64,000 nucleotides of DNA, taken from the NCBI GenBank assembly GCA_020072785.1, contig JAIQGG010000008.1, positions 23,411-87,410 on the forward strand, written 5' to 3'. Both the position numbers and the translations under genes were made by a program. Below, piece after piece: positions 1-8,600 of the stretch; the first letter of the stretch is position 1; the number at the start of each line of letters is the position of its first letter. The notes beneath the pieces were generated by a model, which ran no database searches, was not told the DNA's origin, and saw only the letters and a program-made list of their open reading frames with translations. The stretch is from Terriglobia bacterium. Its GTDB lineage: Bacteria; Acidobacteriota; Terriglobia; Acidiferrales; UBA7541.

Positions 1-255
1 GCACGCCGCCAATACAAGCTATCACGCTGCAGAGAAAGCAGTTGCGAAATCAGCGGGCAGCCCCCGCCGTTCTCCGGAGAGATGTCTACCGCCAAATAGC
101 GCAATTCAGCGGGCTATCTCTCACCCGCAAGCCGACCATCGCTCCGGTCAGGACTGCGCGATGGAGTAGCTGCTGGTTGTCCTGGCCGAAACGATGCGGG
201 GCACCTCATCGCTCCAATTGCTTCCCGCTACCCTGCCAAGTATCATTGTAAATTC
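1..255. other. window-edge intergenic region
   Basis: No gene is recognised between the left edge and the first start codon. A short open frame exists on the plus strand at 42-251, but it is Cys/Pro/Arg-rich with no domain or signal. A terminator or promoter could not be assigned with confidence. Confidence 0.4.
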
Positions 256-2061
256 ATGATGCCCGTCCAATCCCATCGAACCATGTCTCGCCCTATTTTG
301 CATCGTCTTCTCGCCGCGCTTCTCGCGTTCGCGGGGAGCCTCAGCCTGGCCGCTGCCCTCTCCGCCGCCCCGAATGCCGGCGAGATTCTTCCTCTGGATC
401 AGGTCCGCCCCGGCATGCAGGGCTATGCCTACACGATCTTTGCCGGGGACCAGATCGAAAAGTTTGACCTCGAAGTCATCGGCGTAATGCCCAATTTTCT
501 CGGTCCGAAGCAATCGATCATTCTGGTCCAGCTCAAGGGCCCCAAGGTCGAGCACACCGGTGTAGTGGCCGGGATGAGCGGCAGCCCGGTCTATCTCGAA
601 GGCAAGTTGGCCGGCGCGCTCTCCCTGAAACTCGGCATCTTCACCAAAGAGCCCATCGCTGGCGTCACCCCGATCCAGGACGTTCTCCAGCCGGAACCGG
701 CTTCCGGCGAACTGCGCGCCGCTCTGCAGCCGTTTTCCCTGCCCGGCGACATCGCCAGCCATAACGCTCTCCCCAGCGGCTCTTCGCTCGAGCCCATCGA
801 CACGCCGCTGGTCTTCTCCGGCTTCCAGCCCGCCACGCTGCAGCAGTTTGCGCCGCAGCTCGCCGGATACGGCTTCGTCGCGGCGCAGGGCGGGACGGCG
901 GCGCCCCGCGCCGATGACGCCCAGTTGCACCCCGGCGATATGGCCGGCATGGTGCTCGTGCAGGGCGACGCCTCCATCAGTTCGGCTTGCACGGTCACCG
1001 CCATCCGCGACGGCCGCGTCTATCTCTGCGGCCACCCGTTCCTCAAACTCGGCAGCGTCAACCTGCCCATGGCCCGCAGCCGCGTCCTCACCACGCTCTC
1101 CTCCGATCTCTCCTCGACCAAAATCGTGAACGTCGGCGGCCCCATCGGCGCTATCACGGAAGACCATCTCACCGCCGTCATCGGCAAACTGGGTCCCCCC
1201 CCGCCGCTCGTGCCCCTGGATCTGACGGTGGTCGCCGGCGCCGCCGAAAAAAAATATCATTTCGAGCTGGTGAACCACCCCAAGCTGACCCCGCTCCTCG
1301 TGGCCATCACCACCCTGAACGGCCTGACGCAAAACGCCCTCTACGGAGAAGGCACGACGCTGCGCCTGCAGGGTGAAGTGCGCATCAAAGGCCACTCCAG
1401 CGTGCACCTCGAAAACATCTACGCCCCCGGCGATACTCTTAGTCCCGACGGCTTCCCCGTGGCCATGAGCGTACAGAATGCCTTTGCCCGGCTCTTTGCC
1501 AACAGCTTCGAGGAGCCGTCCGTGGAAGGCATTGCGCTGCGCGTCGAAAGCACGCCGGGGCGTCGCTCCTACACCATCGAAACCGCCTGGCTGGAAAACG
1601 GCGAAGCGCACCCGGGCGAAACGCTGCGCGTGCGCGTCCTCTTGCGGCCCTATCGCGGGGCGTCGCGGATCCAGGAACTGGCCGTGCGCGTCCCGGAGCA
1701 GATCGTACGCGGCACCACGCTGCGCGTCGTCGTCAGCGACGCGGAATGGCTGACGCGCGCTTCGCGCGGCTTCTCTCCCGGCGGGGCCGGCTCCGAAGAC
1801 GGCCTGGAACAGCTCATTTCGCAGCTGAACAGCGAGCGGCGCAACGACCGGCTGTATGCTGGCCTCTTCGTGCCCTCGCCGACACTGCTGTGGGCCGGCA
1901 CGGAAATGCCCAACATCCCGCTGTCGCAGATCAATGTTCTCGACGGCCGGCCCGCGCCGGGCAGCGTCCGGATCCTGCCGGAATCGCTGGCTAGCGAGGA
2001 TTCGGCGGAGCTCGGCGGCCCCGTTTCCGGGGTTATTTCGCTGACGCTTTCGGTGCGCTAG
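256..2061 (+). CDS. SpoIVB peptidase S55-like secreted protein
   Basis: The 601-residue protein has an N-terminal hydrophobic stretch at about residues 16-37 that looks like a signal peptide. It is followed by a SpoIVB-S55-like region containing GMSGSP at residues 106-111, the motif that holds the catalytic serine in SpoIVB-type serine peptidases. A second conserved-looking block lies around GAITEDHLTAVIGKLG. Family members act outside the cytoplasmic membrane; in non-sporulating bacteria their substrate is unknown. An alternative start at 283 gives a more compact signal peptide, and neither start has a clear ribosome binding site. The stop codon directly abuts an in-frame ATG of the next gene's frame, so the two genes are probably co-transcribed and both products exported. 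Whether the peptidase is active cannot be told from sequence alone. Confidence 0.8.
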   Translation: MMPVQSHRTMSRPILHRLLAALLAFAGSLSLAAALSAAPNAGEILPLDQVRPGMQGYAYTIFAGDQIEKFDLEVIGVMPNFLGPKQSIILVQLKGPKVEHTGVVAGMSGSPVYLEGKLAGALSLKLGIFTKEPIAGVTPIQDVLQPEPASGELRAALQPFSLPGDIASHNALPSGSSLEPIDTPLVFSGFQPATLQQFAPQLAGYGFVAAQGGTAAPRADDAQLHPGDMAGMVLVQGDASISSACTVTAIRDGRVYLCGHPFLKLGSVNLPMARSRVLTTLSSDLSSTKIVNVGGPIGAITEDHLTAVIGKLGPPPPLVPLDLTVVAGAAEKKYHFELVNHPKLTPLLVAITTLNGLTQNALYGEGTTLRLQGEVRIKGHSSVHLENIYAPGDTLSPDGFPVAMSVQNAFARLFANSFEEPSVEGIALRVESTPGRRSYTIETAWLENGEAHPGETLRVRVLLRPYRGASRIQELAVRVPEQIVRGTTLRVVVSDAEWLTRASRGFSPGGAGSEDGLEQLISQLNSERRNDRLYAGLFVPSPTLLWAGTEMPNIPLSQINVLDGRPAPGSVRILPESLASEDSAELGGPVSGVISLTLSVR

Positions 2062-2106
2062 ATGCCGGCAGCGCGCAAACTTACATGGAACCAATCGAGG
2101 AAACCG

Positions 2107-4410
2107 ATGAAACCATCCCTTCGGCGCGGCATTTCCCTGGCCCTGGCGCTCGGCCTGCTCCTCGCGGGGGCCGCGGCGCTTCGCGCGGAGCGCACCCGCC
2201 GCTGGCGCCAGACGAGTTACGAGAACTTTCTGAAGGGCACGGCGCGCGGCATCGCTGTGCGCAGCGACGGGCACCTCGAACTGGCCCCGCGCATTCGCCT
2301 GATCGCCGATGCCGACGCCTCCTACCTCTGGTCGCTGCGCCTGGACGGCAAAGGCGGGCTCTATGCCGCGGGGGGTTCCCCGGCAAAAGTCTTCCGCTTC
2401 GATGCCGCCGGCAAGCCCTCCACGCTCTTTGAATCCACCGAACTCTCCGCACAAGCCATCGCCTTCGACGGCAAGGGCGGGCTCTACGTCGGCACCTCGC
2501 CCGACGGCAAGGTCTATCACGTTACCGCGCAGGGCGAAAAATCCGTCTTCTTCGAACCCAAGACGAAATACATCTGGGACCTGGTCACCGGACCCGACGG
2601 CACGCTCTATGTCGCCACCGGCGACAAGGGACAGATCTTCGCGGTGGCGCCCGGCGGCAAGAGCGAACTTTTTTACGCCAGCGACGAGGCGCACATCCGG
2701 GTCCTGGCGCTGGACGGCCGCGGCAACCTCCTTGCCGGCACCGAGCCCAGCGGGCGCATCCTGCGCATCGCCTTGGCCGCAGGCAATCCGGAACGCGGAG
2801 CCTTTGTCCTGCAGGAAACCTCCAAGCGCGAAGTCACCGCCTTGCTGGTGGCGCCCGACGGCAGCATCTACGCCGCGGCCATTGGCGAAAAACCGCGCCC
2901 CACTCCGGCTGGCGCGCCGCAGATCCAGACTCCTCCCCAGATGCAGCTTCCCGCCGGAGCCGCCACCGGAATTGTCGTTTCTTCCGGCGGCCTGCAGATG
3001 GCTGCTCCCTTCACGCCCTTTCCGCAGCTCATTTCCAGCAGCATCTACCGCCTCGCTCCCGACGGCGCTCCCGAAGAGATTTGGTCCTCGCGCGAAGAAA
3101 CCGTCTATTCGCTGGGGCTGAACAGCGACGGCCGCGTCCTCGCCGGCACCGGCAACAAGGGCGCCCTGCTGGTGATTGACGGCCGCGGGGTCTTCGCGCA
3201 GCTCGCCAAGTCCGGCTCGGCGCAGATCACCGGGCTCGCGCGCGCCGCCGACGGCAAGGTCTATCTCTGCACCGCGAATCCCGGAAAAGTTTTCTCCGCC
3301 GGGCCGGAGTTCGAACCCGAAGGCACGTTCGAGTCGCAATCCTTCGATGCGCAGCTCTTTACCCAGTGGGGCCGCATCGAATGGTGGGGCCCGCCGCCGG
3401 CCAATGCGGCGAAGCAAGCCGCTGCCCCGGCAAGCGCCGAGCCGCGTATCTCCTTCTATGCGCGCTCCGGCAACACCGAAGATCCCGGGCGCGAGTGGAG
3501 CCCGTGGTCCGGGCCATACACAACATCGGGAGAAACCGTGCAGGCGCCGCCCGCGCGTTTCGTGCAGTGGAAGGCAGTGCTCCGCGACGCCCGGCCGGGC
3601 GCCGGCATCGACTGGGTAAGCATCGCCTATCTTCCGCGCAATGTCGCCCCGGTAATCGACGCCATCGTCGTGCAGGACCCCGGGGTGCGCGTACAGGGTG
3701 CGCCCTCTGGCAGCCCCATGCCCGGGCAGACGCCCGTCAACCTGAAGCTTCCTCCGGCCAGCAACGCCCCCGCCTCCCCCTTTCCCCAGCCGCTGCAGCG
3801 CGCGGGCGTGGCGAGCATGGAAGCGCCGCCCCAGGCCTTCGCGCAGAAGGGCTACCGCTCCGTCCTGTGGAGCACGCATGACGACAACGACGACGAATTG
3901 CGCTACGCCGTCTACTACCGCGGCGAAGCCGAGACCCAGTGGAAGCTCCTGAAGGAAGGCCTGGAGCAGAGGCATTTCAGTTGGGACACCACGGCATTCC
4001 CCGACGGCGCCTACTACCTGAAGATCATCGCGACGGATGTCCCGTCCAATCCGCCGGCGCTGGCGCTTACCGCAAGCCGCGAGAGCGAGCGCTTCGAGGT
4101 GGACAATACCCCGCCTGCCGTCGAACAGCTCCGCGCCGAAGCCGATACGAAGAAAGGCGCGGCCATGGCGCATTTCCTGGCGCACGACGCCGCCAGCGGA
4201 ATCGACCGTGCGCAGTACAGCCTGGACGGCGGCGAGTGGACTCTGGTCGCACCTGTGGGCGGCATCAGCGATGCTCCCGAAGAGCGCTACGAGTTGCCGC
4301 TCACCGGCCTCTCCTCCGGCGAACATACGCTCGCCCTGCGCGCCTACGATCGCTTCGAGAATGTAGGCAGCGCGAAGATCGTCTTCAGCCTGCCGGGCGC
4401 CAAACCCTAG
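2107..4410 (+). CDS. secreted beta-propeller protein with C-terminal Ig-like region
   Basis: The start at 2107 is preferred over 2062 because GAGG lies 7 nt upstream and translation then begins right at a signal peptide (MKPSLRRG followed by a long hydrophobic core ending near LRAE). The roughly 767-residue product contains repeated units of the form LDGKGGLYAAG, FDGKGGLYVGT, PDGTLYVATGD and DGRVLAGTGNKG. These are typical NHL/WD40-like propeller blades and fill the first two thirds. The last third reads as Ig/fibronectin-like beta structure (around DGAYYLKIIATDVPSNPP and LSSGEHTLALRAYDRF). No enzyme motif is visible. It follows the S55-like gene by 45 nt, which suggests a two-gene unit working in the envelope or outside the cell. 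Confidence 0.75.
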   Translation: MKPSLRRGISLALALGLLLAGAAALRAERTRRWRQTSYENFLKGTARGIAVRSDGHLELAPRIRLIADADASYLWSLRLDGKGGLYAAGGSPAKVFRFDAAGKPSTLFESTELSAQAIAFDGKGGLYVGTSPDGKVYHVTAQGEKSVFFEPKTKYIWDLVTGPDGTLYVATGDKGQIFAVAPGGKSELFYASDEAHIRVLALDGRGNLLAGTEPSGRILRIALAAGNPERGAFVLQETSKREVTALLVAPDGSIYAAAIGEKPRPTPAGAPQIQTPPQMQLPAGAATGIVVSSGGLQMAAPFTPFPQLISSSIYRLAPDGAPEEIWSSREETVYSLGLNSDGRVLAGTGNKGALLVIDGRGVFAQLAKSGSAQITGLARAADGKVYLCTANPGKVFSAGPEFEPEGTFESQSFDAQLFTQWGRIEWWGPPPANAAKQAAAPASAEPRISFYARSGNTEDPGREWSPWSGPYTTSGETVQAPPARFVQWKAVLRDARPGAGIDWVSIAYLPRNVAPVIDAIVVQDPGVRVQGAPSGSPMPGQTPVNLKLPPASNAPASPFPQPLQRAGVASMEAPPQAFAQKGYRSVLWSTHDDNDDELRYAVYYRGEAETQWKLLKEGLEQRHFSWDTTAFPDGAYYLKIIATDVPSNPPALALTASRESERFEVDNTPPAVEQLRAEADTKKGAAMAHFLAHDAASGIDRAQYSLDGGEWTLVAPVGGISDAPEERYELPLTGLSSGEHTLALRAYDRFENVGSAKIVFSLPGAKP

Positions 4411-4446
4411 CGCCGGGCGGCAAACGCTCCCTGCCGGCGCCTATGC

Positions 4447-4452
4447 GATAAT
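4447..4452 (+). promoter_or_regulatory. candidate -10 box GATAAT
   Basis: A GATAAT hexamer ends 6 nt before the GTG at 4459. If used, transcription would begin at or next to that GTG, favouring a leaderless message for the dehydratase gene. No convincing -35 hexamer was identified. Confidence 0.3.
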
Positions 4453-4458
4453 GAAGCT

Positions 4459-5499
4459 GTGCGAGGACGCGTTCCTGCGCCACACAAAGCCATGACCACC
4501 GCGCCTGCTCCGGAAACATACGACGGCAGCGGCCCCAGCCCGGCGGAGATCGCCGCGGCTCATGCACGCATCGCGCCGAGAATTCACCGCACGCCGGTCC
4601 TGACCAGCGCTTCGCTGGACGCCCTGGCCGGGGCACGCCTCTATTTCAAGTGCGAGAACCTGCAGAAGACCGGGTCGTTCAAGATTCGCGGGGCGACGAA
4701 TGCGATTTTTTCGCTGAGCGACGCGGAGGCGGCGCACGGCATCGTCACGCACTCCAGCGGCAACCATGCCGCCGCAGTGGCTTGCGCGGCGGGCTGGCGC
4801 GGCGTGCCGGCCTGGATTGTCATGCCCAGGAATGCTGCGGCGGTGAAGTGCCGCGCCGTCGAAGCCTATGGGGGAAAAATCACGTTCTGCGAACCCAAGG
4901 TTTCTGCGCGCACGGAAGCTGCCGCGCGCATCCAGCAAGAAACCGGCGCGGCGCTGATCCATCCCTACGATGACGACCGCATCATCGCCGGGCAGGCCAC
5001 GGCCGCGAAGGAATTGCTCGAAGAAATTCCGGATCTGGACGCCGTGCTGGCCCCGGTCAGCGGTGGCGGGCTGCTCAGCGGCACGGCCTTGGGGGCCAAG
5101 GGCCTTCGCGCTACGGTGCGCGTCTTCGGCTGCGAGCCCGAGCGCGCCGACGACGCCTGCCGCTCGCTCACCAGCGGCACACTGCAGGGACTCGACCACA
5201 GCGATACCATCGCCGACGGCCTGCGCGCTTCGCTGGCCCCGCGCACCTTCGCCATTTTGCGGCGCAATGTCGAAGGCATCCTGCTGGCGAGCGAAGAGGA
5301 GATCATCGCCGCCACGCGTACCGTCTGGGAGCGCATGAAGATCGTCATCGAGCCGTCGTCCGCGGTCGCCGTGGCGCCTCTGTTGAAGCCGGGCGGCGTG
5401 GCGGCGCTGCGCCTGCCGGCGCGCGGCGACGGCGCGGCGCCCAGGATCGGCGTCATTCTCTCCGGCGGCAACGTGGATCTCGCCTCCCTGCCCTTCTAA
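4459..5499 (+). CDS. threonine/serine dehydratase, PLP fold type II
   Basis: Deaminates L-threonine or L-serine to the 2-oxoacid, or is a closely related serine racemase-type enzyme. Counting from the internal ATG at 4492 the protein is 335 residues. It carries the PLP lysine in GSFKIRGA (K64), the SSGNHA loop and the glycine-rich phosphate-binding loop SGGGLLSG, all hallmarks of this family. The length fits the short catabolic or racemase forms that lack the C-terminal ACT regulatory domain of biosynthetic IlvA. The start is uncertain: GTG at 4459 sits 6 nt after a GATAAT box, and ATG at 4492 gives the more usual N-terminus. It stands alone after the propeller gene and is convergent with the BNR-protein gene. 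Dehydratase and racemase cannot be distinguished here. Confidence 0.85.
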   Translation: MRGRVPAPHKAMTTAPAPETYDGSGPSPAEIAAAHARIAPRIHRTPVLTSASLDALAGARLYFKCENLQKTGSFKIRGATNAIFSLSDAEAAHGIVTHSSGNHAAAVACAAGWRGVPAWIVMPRNAAAVKCRAVEAYGGKITFCEPKVSARTEAAARIQQETGAALIHPYDDDRIIAGQATAAKELLEEIPDLDAVLAPVSGGGLLSGTALGAKGLRATVRVFGCEPERADDACRSLTSGTLQGLDHSDTIADGLRASLAPRTFAILRRNVEGILLASEEEIIAATRTVWERMKIVIEPSSAVAVAPLLKPGGVAALRLPARGDGAAPRIGVILSGGNVDLASLPF

Positions 5500-5559
5500 A
5501 CAGCGTTCTTCCGGTATCTTGCCGCCTCCTTTTTTCGACACACTGTAAAACCAAAAAAT

Positions 5560-5581
5560 GGCGGCATAAACTCGCCGCTAC
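5560..5581 (-). repeat. GTAG-headed REP-like palindrome
   Basis: Read on the minus strand this is GTAG followed by an imperfect stem with arms GCGGC/GCCGC around an AT-rich loop (GAGTTTAT). It belongs to the GTAG family described in the findings and lies between two convergent genes. Confidence 0.6.
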
Positions 5582-5590
5582 AAAGCATTC

Positions 5591-5626
5591 GAAAAAGAAA
5601 CGGCGCGGCTCGTCGTGAGCCGCGCC
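5591..5626 (-). terminator. rho-independent terminator of the BNR-protein gene
   Basis: Minus-strand reading gives perfect 10-bp arms GGCGCGGCTC/GAGCCGCGCC around a 5-nt loop, followed by TTTCTTTTTC. It lies 27 nt past the stop codon of the BNR/IPT gene. Confidence 0.85.
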
Positions 5627-5652
5627 GGGAATGGATTCCGGCCTGTGAAGCT

Positions 5653-8600
5653 TCAGTTGACGACCAGCGTTACCGTTGCCCTGGACGTTGACGCCCCTGA
5701 CGTGCCGGTCACCGTAATCGTGTAAGTTCCCGCCGTCGTGCCGGTCGCTCCTCCCCCGCCGCCCCCGCCACTGCCACCACCGCAGCCCGCCGCCATGGCG
5801 GCAAGCAACAGGAGCAACCCTGCCAACGGCAGGGAAAATGCCAGAGCGTGCCGCGGCCGGCGCGCCACAGATACCGCGAAGAAGAGAACCAGAATGGCGA
5901 GAAGCCCGAGCGGGGCCCTGCGGCCGAGCGGACTATAGCGCCCGGGAAAACGCGGCGGCGGCAACGCGCCGCGCCGCGTGGTGGCCACGGTTACCGTCAC
6001 GTTGGTGCTGCTGCCCAGTGTCACGGAGGTCGGATTGACCGAGCAGCTCGTCGCCGGCGCGGGCGAAGAGCAACTCAGCATCACGGTGCCGGTGAATGCG
6101 TTAGCCGGCGCGACCGCAATCGTATAGCTGGCCGAATTTCCGGCGGAGACCGTGACACTCGTAGGTGCCTGCGGGGTCAAAGAGAAGGGCGGCTGCCCAA
6201 ACTGGAAATTGAGAACGCTCTTTCCGCCGAGCGCGATGGGGTTGGGATCGGGCGGGCCGAACGAGCTGACCATGATGTAGTAGGTCGTCCCGCCCGTGAG
6301 TGCTACCCCGCTCAATTGCGACTCGAGCACGATGCCCGGAGTGATGTCGTCGTTGCACCCGCCGGAAACGGCCGTCAGGCTGGCCTGCGAAGAACCGGTC
6401 CAGACCGAGAGGACGGAATCGTAGCTGCTTCCGATCGTGTCCAGATTCAACGTGCCGCCACTGCTCGGGGCCGTGAATTTGTACCAGATAGTGTTGTAGA
6501 GACCGTTTGCATAGGGGCCGTTATTCCCCCCCTGGCCACTGGTGAATTGATATACGCAAGCCGGAAGCGGATCCGCAGCCTCGGTCGTCGCGCCGGAGCT
6601 GTCCTTCGTGTCCGTATAGCTATTCACCGTAATGTTGATGGCGTTGGCGAAGTTGTCGTTCGGCGGTGCGGGCGCAACCACCGCAAAAGTCTTCGCGTTG
6701 GAAGCCCCGCCCCCTGGCGGCGGGTTCACCACGGTGATGTCGTCCGTGCTGCCGTAGGGCCCGAGGAGCGCGGCCGCAAGCTGCGCCTTGAGCGTCGTCG
6801 GCACACCCGTGGTATCCGTCACCGTGACATTCGCAGTCGAGCCGTTGAACGCCACCTGCGAACCGGAAGTGAAGTTTGTTCCGGTCAGCGTGATCGTCGC
6901 CGCTGCCGAACCTACAGTGACCTGCGCCGGCACAATGCTGGTAAGCGTAGGTGGGTTGCCCAGCACCGTAAACGTCAGCGCGTTGCTGGTATTCGCGCCG
7001 GCAGTAACCGTAATCTTCGGTGTGCCACTCGCTGCTACCAGCGCCGCCGCGATTGTCGCCGTCAATTGCGTATCGCTCCCTCCGCCCTGCGTCACGTTTG
7101 TCGTCGAGCCATTCCACCGCACCGTACCGCCCGTCAGACCGCTTCCGGTGACCGTCAGGGTGAAAAGGCCATCGCCGGCATTGGCCTTGAAGGGTGCGAT
7201 GGAACCTATCCGCAGGGCTGGTGTGCCCGCGGCAGGCCCCAGGTTGAGGTCCCAGACGCCGCGGCCGTGCGTTGCGGCCCGCAGGGTGCGCGAAGGATTG
7301 TGCAGCACCAGCGAGAGGATCTCCGAATTCGGCAGGGTGTTTGGCGCGCCCAGCACGGACCAGCTCGTGCCGCCGTCGGTGGTGAAAAACGCGCCGACAT
7401 CCGTGGCGATGTATAGCGTGTTATGCGTCGGATCGTCGGGGTCGATGACGATGTCGTTCACCGGAATGTCCGGAAGGGCGCCAGCGCCAGTGCCGCTTAT
7501 ATCTGTCCACGGATTCGCGGCCAGATTTGTCGCATCTGCACTCATGAAGACGTGGCCCTTGCCGTCGCAGATTATCGCCACATTGCTGCAGGTACCGAAG
7601 CCCGAAAACGCCACATAGGCTTTCTTCGAATTGGCGGGGTCTACGGCAACCTGCGTGATGCTGCGCCCCGGAAGAGCTGAGGTGGTCAGGCTCGTCCAGG
7701 TGCTGCCGCTATTGGTCGTGGCTTCGATCTCGCCGTTATCCGCGCCCGTGTAAATTGTCGTCGAGGCGCTGGGCGCAGCTGCAATCGCCGTCAGATTTCC
7801 GCCCGTCGTGCCGGAGCAACCGGCGGTATGGGCCGATGTGGTGACATCAGGCGAAATCGCATTCCAGGTGTTGGCGCCGTCCGTGGTCTGCCAGACGCGG
7901 CAGGTGCCGAAATAGATTGTCTGCGGATTGTTCTTGTCCAGCACCAGAGGAGGGATGAAGCTGCCGCGGTCCGTCGGATCGATCCCGGTGGTGGCCAAAT
8001 AGCCCTTGCCCAGTATCCCGTCTCCCGCATAGGAAACGGCGATCACGAGAATGCCGCCGGGATTCGGAATGTACTCGCACTCCCCATACGTCGTGCTGGG
8101 AATTTGCGGATCGATGGCGGTAAAGCCGCCGTCGCAGCCCAGCCCCGTGTCCGTCCAGACCAGGCTGCCCGTATTGCCGGGATTATAAAGCTGCACGCCG
8201 TTGTCCTGCGTGCCGCCCAGCGCGAAATTCGGCGTCGAGGGGTGAATGGAAAGGCCGGGATAGAACTGCGTGATGTTCAGCGAGCCGTTCAGATTGTTCC
8301 AGTAGCCGCCGCTGACCGTGCCTTTCGGATCGTTGGTGCTCCAGACGCCGCCATCGTTGCCCACATAGAGAACGCTTCCGGTAGTGTTGAAGGCGAAGGC
8401 ATGCGTATCCACATGCAGGGCATCCAAGGCGCCCGAGACGTTATTGCGGGAAATTTCCGTCCAGGTGGAACCACCATCTAGGGAGCGGATGACCGTGGCG
8501 TTATTCGCCGCGCCCCCGGCGAATACCGTATTCGCGTCGGCCGGGTGCACGGCCAGCACCAGGTCGTAAAAGCATTGATCGTTGCAGAATCCATTCGCAG

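Noticed and set aside
42..251. Short open frame at the left window edge
   Set aside because: No RBS, domain or composition supporting translation.
148..4326. A 1,392-codon open frame on the minus strand opposite the S55-like and propeller genes
   Set aside because: It is a shadow of two well-supported plus-strand genes in high-GC DNA. It has no domain or signal and spans their junction.
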